This document shows, piece by piece, positions 5,809-8,424 of a stretch of 8,424 bases of DNA; positions within the stretch are counted from its first letter, which is position 1; each line of letters starts with the position of its first letter. The translations under genes were made by a program, and so were the position numbers. The notes beneath the pieces were generated by a model. It was not told the origin of the DNA and made no database searches. It was given only the letters and a program-made list of their open reading frames with translations. This DNA is from an uncultured Oscillospiraceae bacterium (lineage in GTDB: Bacteria > Bacillota > Clostridia > Oscillospirales > Acutalibacteraceae), in contig USQH01000059.1 of assembly GCA_900556765.1 (NCBI GenBank), positions 1 to 8,424 of the forward strand, given 5' to 3'.

Positions 5809-7149
5809 TCAGTCTGAAAGGCGAGCTTCCAGTGCGGCTTTTGCGTCCTCGTATCCGGGCTTGCCGAGCAGTGCAAACATGTTCTTTTTGTAGCTCTCGA
5901 CGCCGGGCTGATTGAACGGATTTACGCCGAGCATATAACCGGAGACAGCGCATGCCTTTTCAAAGAAATAAATCAAGTATCCGAGGTTGTATGCATCAGC
6001 CTTATCCATCTCGATAACAAAGTTAGGCACTCCGCCGTCGGTGTGGGCGAGTATTGTTCCCTCGAAAGCCTTGCTGTTAACATAAGACATCGTCTTGCCG
6101 GCGAGGAAGTTAAGTCCGTCACCGTCGTTTTCTGCCTTTTCGATAGTAATATCGCTGGGCATTTCACCGATCTTTACGACCGTTTCAAACATGGTGCGCG
6201 AGCCTTCCTGAATAAACTGGCCGAGCGAATGAAGATCGGTAGAGAATGTTACGGACGACGGGAATATGCCCTTGTTATCCTTGCCCTCGCTCTCGCCGAA
6301 AAGCTGTTTATACCACTCGGACATAAGAGTAAATCTGGGCTCGTATGAAACGAGTAACTCCATCGACTTGCCCTTGTTATACATGATATTTCTGACAGCG
6401 GCGTACTTATAGCAGTCGTTTTTGTCAAGATCGCATGTGGAGTAATCCTCGCGTGCATCCGCCGCGCCCTTCATCATTGCGTCGATATCGGCGCCCGAAA
6501 CGGCGATGGGAAGCAGTCCGACCGGAGTCAGTACAGAGAAACGTCCTCCGACATCATCCGGAATAACAAAGCACTCGTAGCCCTCTTTATCGGCGAGCTG
6601 CTTTAATGTGCCGCGAGCCTTATCGGTCGTGCAGTAAATGCGTTTTCTCGCCTCTTCTACTCCGTAGTTGTCCTCAAGCCACTTGCGGAAAACGCGGAAA
6701 GCGATAGCCGGCTCGGTAGTTGTGCCGGATTTTGAAATGACATTTACCGATACTCGCTTGCCCTCACAGACAGACAGCAGTTCGCTCAACTGAGCGCCGC
6801 TGATGCTGTTGCCGGCAAAGTAGATGTCGGGTGTTGATTTTTTAAGATTGTTGTACAACGGCGATCCGAGGAACTCAACCGCGGCGCGTGCGCCGAGATA
6901 AGAACCGCCGATACCGATAACGATAAGTATATCGCTGTCGTTTATGATGCGGTCGGCTGCCTTTTTAACGCGGGCAAATTCATCCTTATCATAATCGACC
7001 GGCAGGTCGAGCCAACCGAGAAAGTCGTTTCCGAGACCGGATCTTGTATGCAGCACCTCATGAACCGCCTTAACCATAGGCTCAATGCCTTTCATTTCAT
7101 CGGCGTTGATGAAAGGAGCGGCATACTTGTCAATAAATTTGATCGACAT
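5809..7149 (-). CDS. pgi: Glucose-6-phosphate isomerase
   Basis: This cytosolic enzyme interconverts glucose-6-phosphate and fructose-6-phosphate in glycolysis and gluconeogenesis. At 446 residues it matches the short Firmicute form. Sugar-phosphate binding motifs are IGIGGSYLGARAA (78-90) and VISKSGTTTEPA (137-148). The family signatures DDVGGRFSVLTPVG (198-211) and NPFNQPGVESYKK (410-422) are intact. By alignment from memory with the rabbit enzyme, the catalytic residues should be Arg203, Glu286 in GESEGK, His307 in TDLHSLGQ and Lys421. The ATG at 7147-7149 has GGAGG at 7160-7164, ten bases upstream. It has its own candidate promoter in the gap after the carboxypeptidase gene, and the small P-loop gene follows it. 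Nothing suggests damage. Confidence 0.98.
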   Translation of the reverse strand: MSIKFIDKYAAPFINADEMKGIEPMVKAVHEVLHTRSGLGNDFLGWLDLPVDYDKDEFARVKKAADRIINDSDILIVIGIGGSYLGARAAVEFLGSPLYNNLKKSTPDIYFAGNSISGAQLSELLSVCEGKRVSVNVISKSGTTTEPAIAFRVFRKWLEDNYGVEEARKRIYCTTDKARGTLKQLADKEGYECFVIPDDVGGRFSVLTPVGLLPIAVSGADIDAMMKGAADAREDYSTCDLDKNDCYKYAAVRNIMYNKGKSMELLVSYEPRFTLMSEWYKQLFGESEGKDNKGIFPSSVTFSTDLHSLGQFIQEGSRTMFETVVKIGEMPSDITIEKAENDGDGLNFLAGKTMSYVNSKAFEGTILAHTDGGVPNFVIEMDKADAYNLGYLIYFFEKACAVSGYMLGVNPFNQPGVESYKKNMFALLGKPGYEDAKAALEARLSD

Positions 7150-7185
7150 TTGCTTTTTGCCTCCAAAATTTTGATTTCTAAGTTA

Positions 7186-7214
7186 ATAATACTATATTTC
7201 CGTCATTATTGCAA
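7186..7214 (-). promoter_or_regulatory. Probable sigma-A promoter of pgi
   Basis: On the minus strand TTGCAA (7209-7214) and TATTAT (7186-7191) are 17 bases apart, matching the consensus at four and five of six positions. Transcription would start near 7179, leaving a leader of about 30 bases that includes the pgi ribosome binding site. The promoter is embedded in the inverted repeat at 7189-7235. Confidence 0.6.
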
Positions 7215-7235
7215 CAGAAAATCTAAATATAGTAT
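7189..7235. repeat. 11-bp inverted repeat around the pgi promoter
   Basis: ATACTATATTT (7189-7199) and AAATATAGTAT (7225-7235) are perfect reverse complements with a 25-base spacer. The centre is almost exactly the palindrome TTGCAA, which is also the proposed -35 box, and one arm overlaps the -10 box. The arms are nearly all A and T, so an RNA stem here would be a weak terminator for the carboxypeptidase gene, whose stop is six bases away. A repressor or activator site is possible. Chance in an AT-rich gap is the null explanation. Confidence 0.5.
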
Positions 7236-7241
7236 GGAAAT

Positions 7242-8424
7242 TCACCGATGTCTTCTCAGTCGGTTGCGTTTTCTCTTTATCGCATTTATCTGGGCGGTAG
7301 CTATGATCCAGTACAAAGCCAAAGTTATCGCTATTACTACAAATATCAGCTTAAACCACAACGTCCTTGCCGCTCTTTTTATCAAAAACCAACTGTACTG
7401 CATGAGGCTGCGCTTTGCAGCCGACTCGGCGACGAGATTTATCGTACCGATCTTTTCATCGGCGTAATAAACGCTTGCAACGGCTATAAGCTGGCCTTCC
7501 TCAATAGCGGCGTCGACCGACTTATCTTGCAAAAAGCCGACGTCTATTTCGACAGACGATCTATCAGCCTCGTTTGGCAGCAAGGCAGTAAGGCTCTCCC
7601 CTGCCAGCAGCTTAACCGATCCTGTTTCCCACGACAAATTGACATCAATATCTGTTATATACTCATTTTTTTCGATGACTGTCTTGTAGCCGAAGTTTTT
7701 GAATGCCCATTCGTACATCCGCTTCGAGTCGCTGAACTCTATTCGTTCGTATTCGCCCGAGCTGTTTACAAACTCAGGGTCGGCTTTCATCATAACGCAC
7801 AGGTAATGCATACCGTCCTTCTCGGCAGTTGAAACAAGACATCTGCCCGCACTGTCGGTATAACCCGTTTTTCCGCCGGTACAATATTTATAGTAATACA
7901 TTGTGGACGGATCGATAAGGAAATTTGTATTTGCAATTACTCGCTCGCCGTGCATATTGGTTGCAGGAATAGTATATCGCGCGGACGAACAGATATCCTT
8001 TATTTCATCCACTTTGAAAGCAGCCGAAGCAAGTTTATATATATCATTCGCGGTAGTATAGTGATCACTGTCGGGCAATCCGTGCGGATTTGCAAAGTGC
8101 GAGGAATTCATGCCGAGTTCAATTGCCTTTTCATTCATCATCTCGATAAATCGATCAACGGTGCCGCCGACGTGCTTTGCAAGCACCAGCGCCGTGTCGT
8201 TTCCGGAGGTTATCAGCAGATAATGAAGAAGCTGATCGATGGTCAGCACTTCGTCGCGAACAATATAACTGAGTGATGAATCGGTACCGAGCAATGTATC
8301 TATAAGGTCGCCGTCGATAGTGACCGTTTCATCATAATCGGCGACGCTGTCACAAACGACAAGCGCTGTAAGCAGCTTTGTTACAGACGCCGGATATAGG
8401 CGTTCGTCGGCGTTTTTGGAATAC
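7242..8424 (-). CDS. D-alanyl-D-alanine carboxypeptidase (S11, DacF-like), 5' end missing
   Basis: This penicillin-binding protein removes the terminal D-alanine from peptidoglycan pentapeptides outside the membrane. The reading frame stays open to the window edge, giving 393 visible residues; the signal peptide and true start lie outside. All three active-site motifs are seen: SVTK in YPASVTKLLTA, with the nucleophile serine at 8385-8387 and the lysine at 8376-8378; SGN at 8199-8207; and KTG at 7863-7871 in CTGGKTGYTDSAG. A beta-rich C-terminal domain follows, then one membrane segment (about WFKLIFVVIAITLALYWIIA) and a strongly basic tail (KRKRNRLRRHR), so the protein is anchored with its C-terminus in the cytoplasm. 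The internal TTG at 8292-8294 is not the start, since the first motif lies upstream of it. The exact gene name (dacF, dacB or dacA) cannot be fixed from this fragment. Confidence 0.93.
   Translation of the reverse strand, partial: YSKNADERLYPASVTKLLTALVVCDSVADYDETVTIDGDLIDTLLGTDSSLSYIVRDEVLTIDQLLHYLLITSGNDTALVLAKHVGGTVDRFIEMMNEKAIELGMNSSHFANPHGLPDSDHYTTANDIYKLASAAFKVDEIKDICSSARYTIPATNMHGERVIANTNFLIDPSTMYYYKYCTGGKTGYTDSAGRCLVSTAEKDGMHYLCVMMKADPEFVNSSGEYERIEFSDSKRMYEWAFKNFGYKTVIEKNEYITDIDVNLSWETGSVKLLAGESLTALLPNEADRSSVEIDVGFLQDKSVDAAIEEGQLIAVASVYYADEKIGTINLVAESAAKRSLMQYSWFLIKRAARTLWFKLIFVVIAITLALYWIIATAQINAIKRKRNRLRRHR

Overview
All nine genes lie on the minus strand and read from high to low coordinates, with short gaps, strong AGGAGG-type ribosome binding sites and moderate GC. 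The likely source is an anaerobic low-to-mid-GC Firmicute of the class Clostridia, perhaps a gut Oscillospirales/Ruminococcaceae relative. This rests on the four-cysteine form of ribosomal protein L32, the Bacillus-length glucose-6-phosphate isomerase, the acyl-phosphate acyltransferase PlsY, and the run DUF512-der-plsY-gpsA, which recurs in Clostridia. No species is claimed.

Layout, in transcription order. At the right edge is a membrane-anchored D-Ala-D-Ala carboxypeptidase (7242-8424) whose N-terminus lies outside the window. A 92-base gap holds an AT-rich inverted repeat and a sigma-A-like promoter in front of pgi (5809-7149). Next comes a 138-residue P-loop protein of unknown function (5326-5742), ending at a strong stem-loop (5248-5291). 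A near-perfect TTGACA-N17-TATAAT promoter (5194-5222) then drives yceD-rpmF (4446-5165). A 12-bp hairpin (4397-4428) separates rpmF from a second, tightly packed operon: a PDZ/radical-SAM/DUF512 protein (3057-4364), der (1728-3053), plsY (1054-1728) and gpsA (34-1038). The last three junctions are 3 bases, a 1-base TAATG overlap, and 15 bases.

The genes cover core growth functions: large-subunit ribosome production (YceD, L32, Der), the start of phospholipid synthesis (GpsA makes glycerol-3-phosphate and PlsY acylates it), glycolysis (Pgi) and cell-wall trimming (the carboxypeptidase). The window looks like ordinary conserved chromosome. I saw no mobile element, CRISPR array, tRNA, rRNA or defence locus. 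The two genes with real unknowns are the DUF512 radical SAM protein and the small P-loop protein. The most unusual noncoding structure is the inverted repeat around the pgi promoter.
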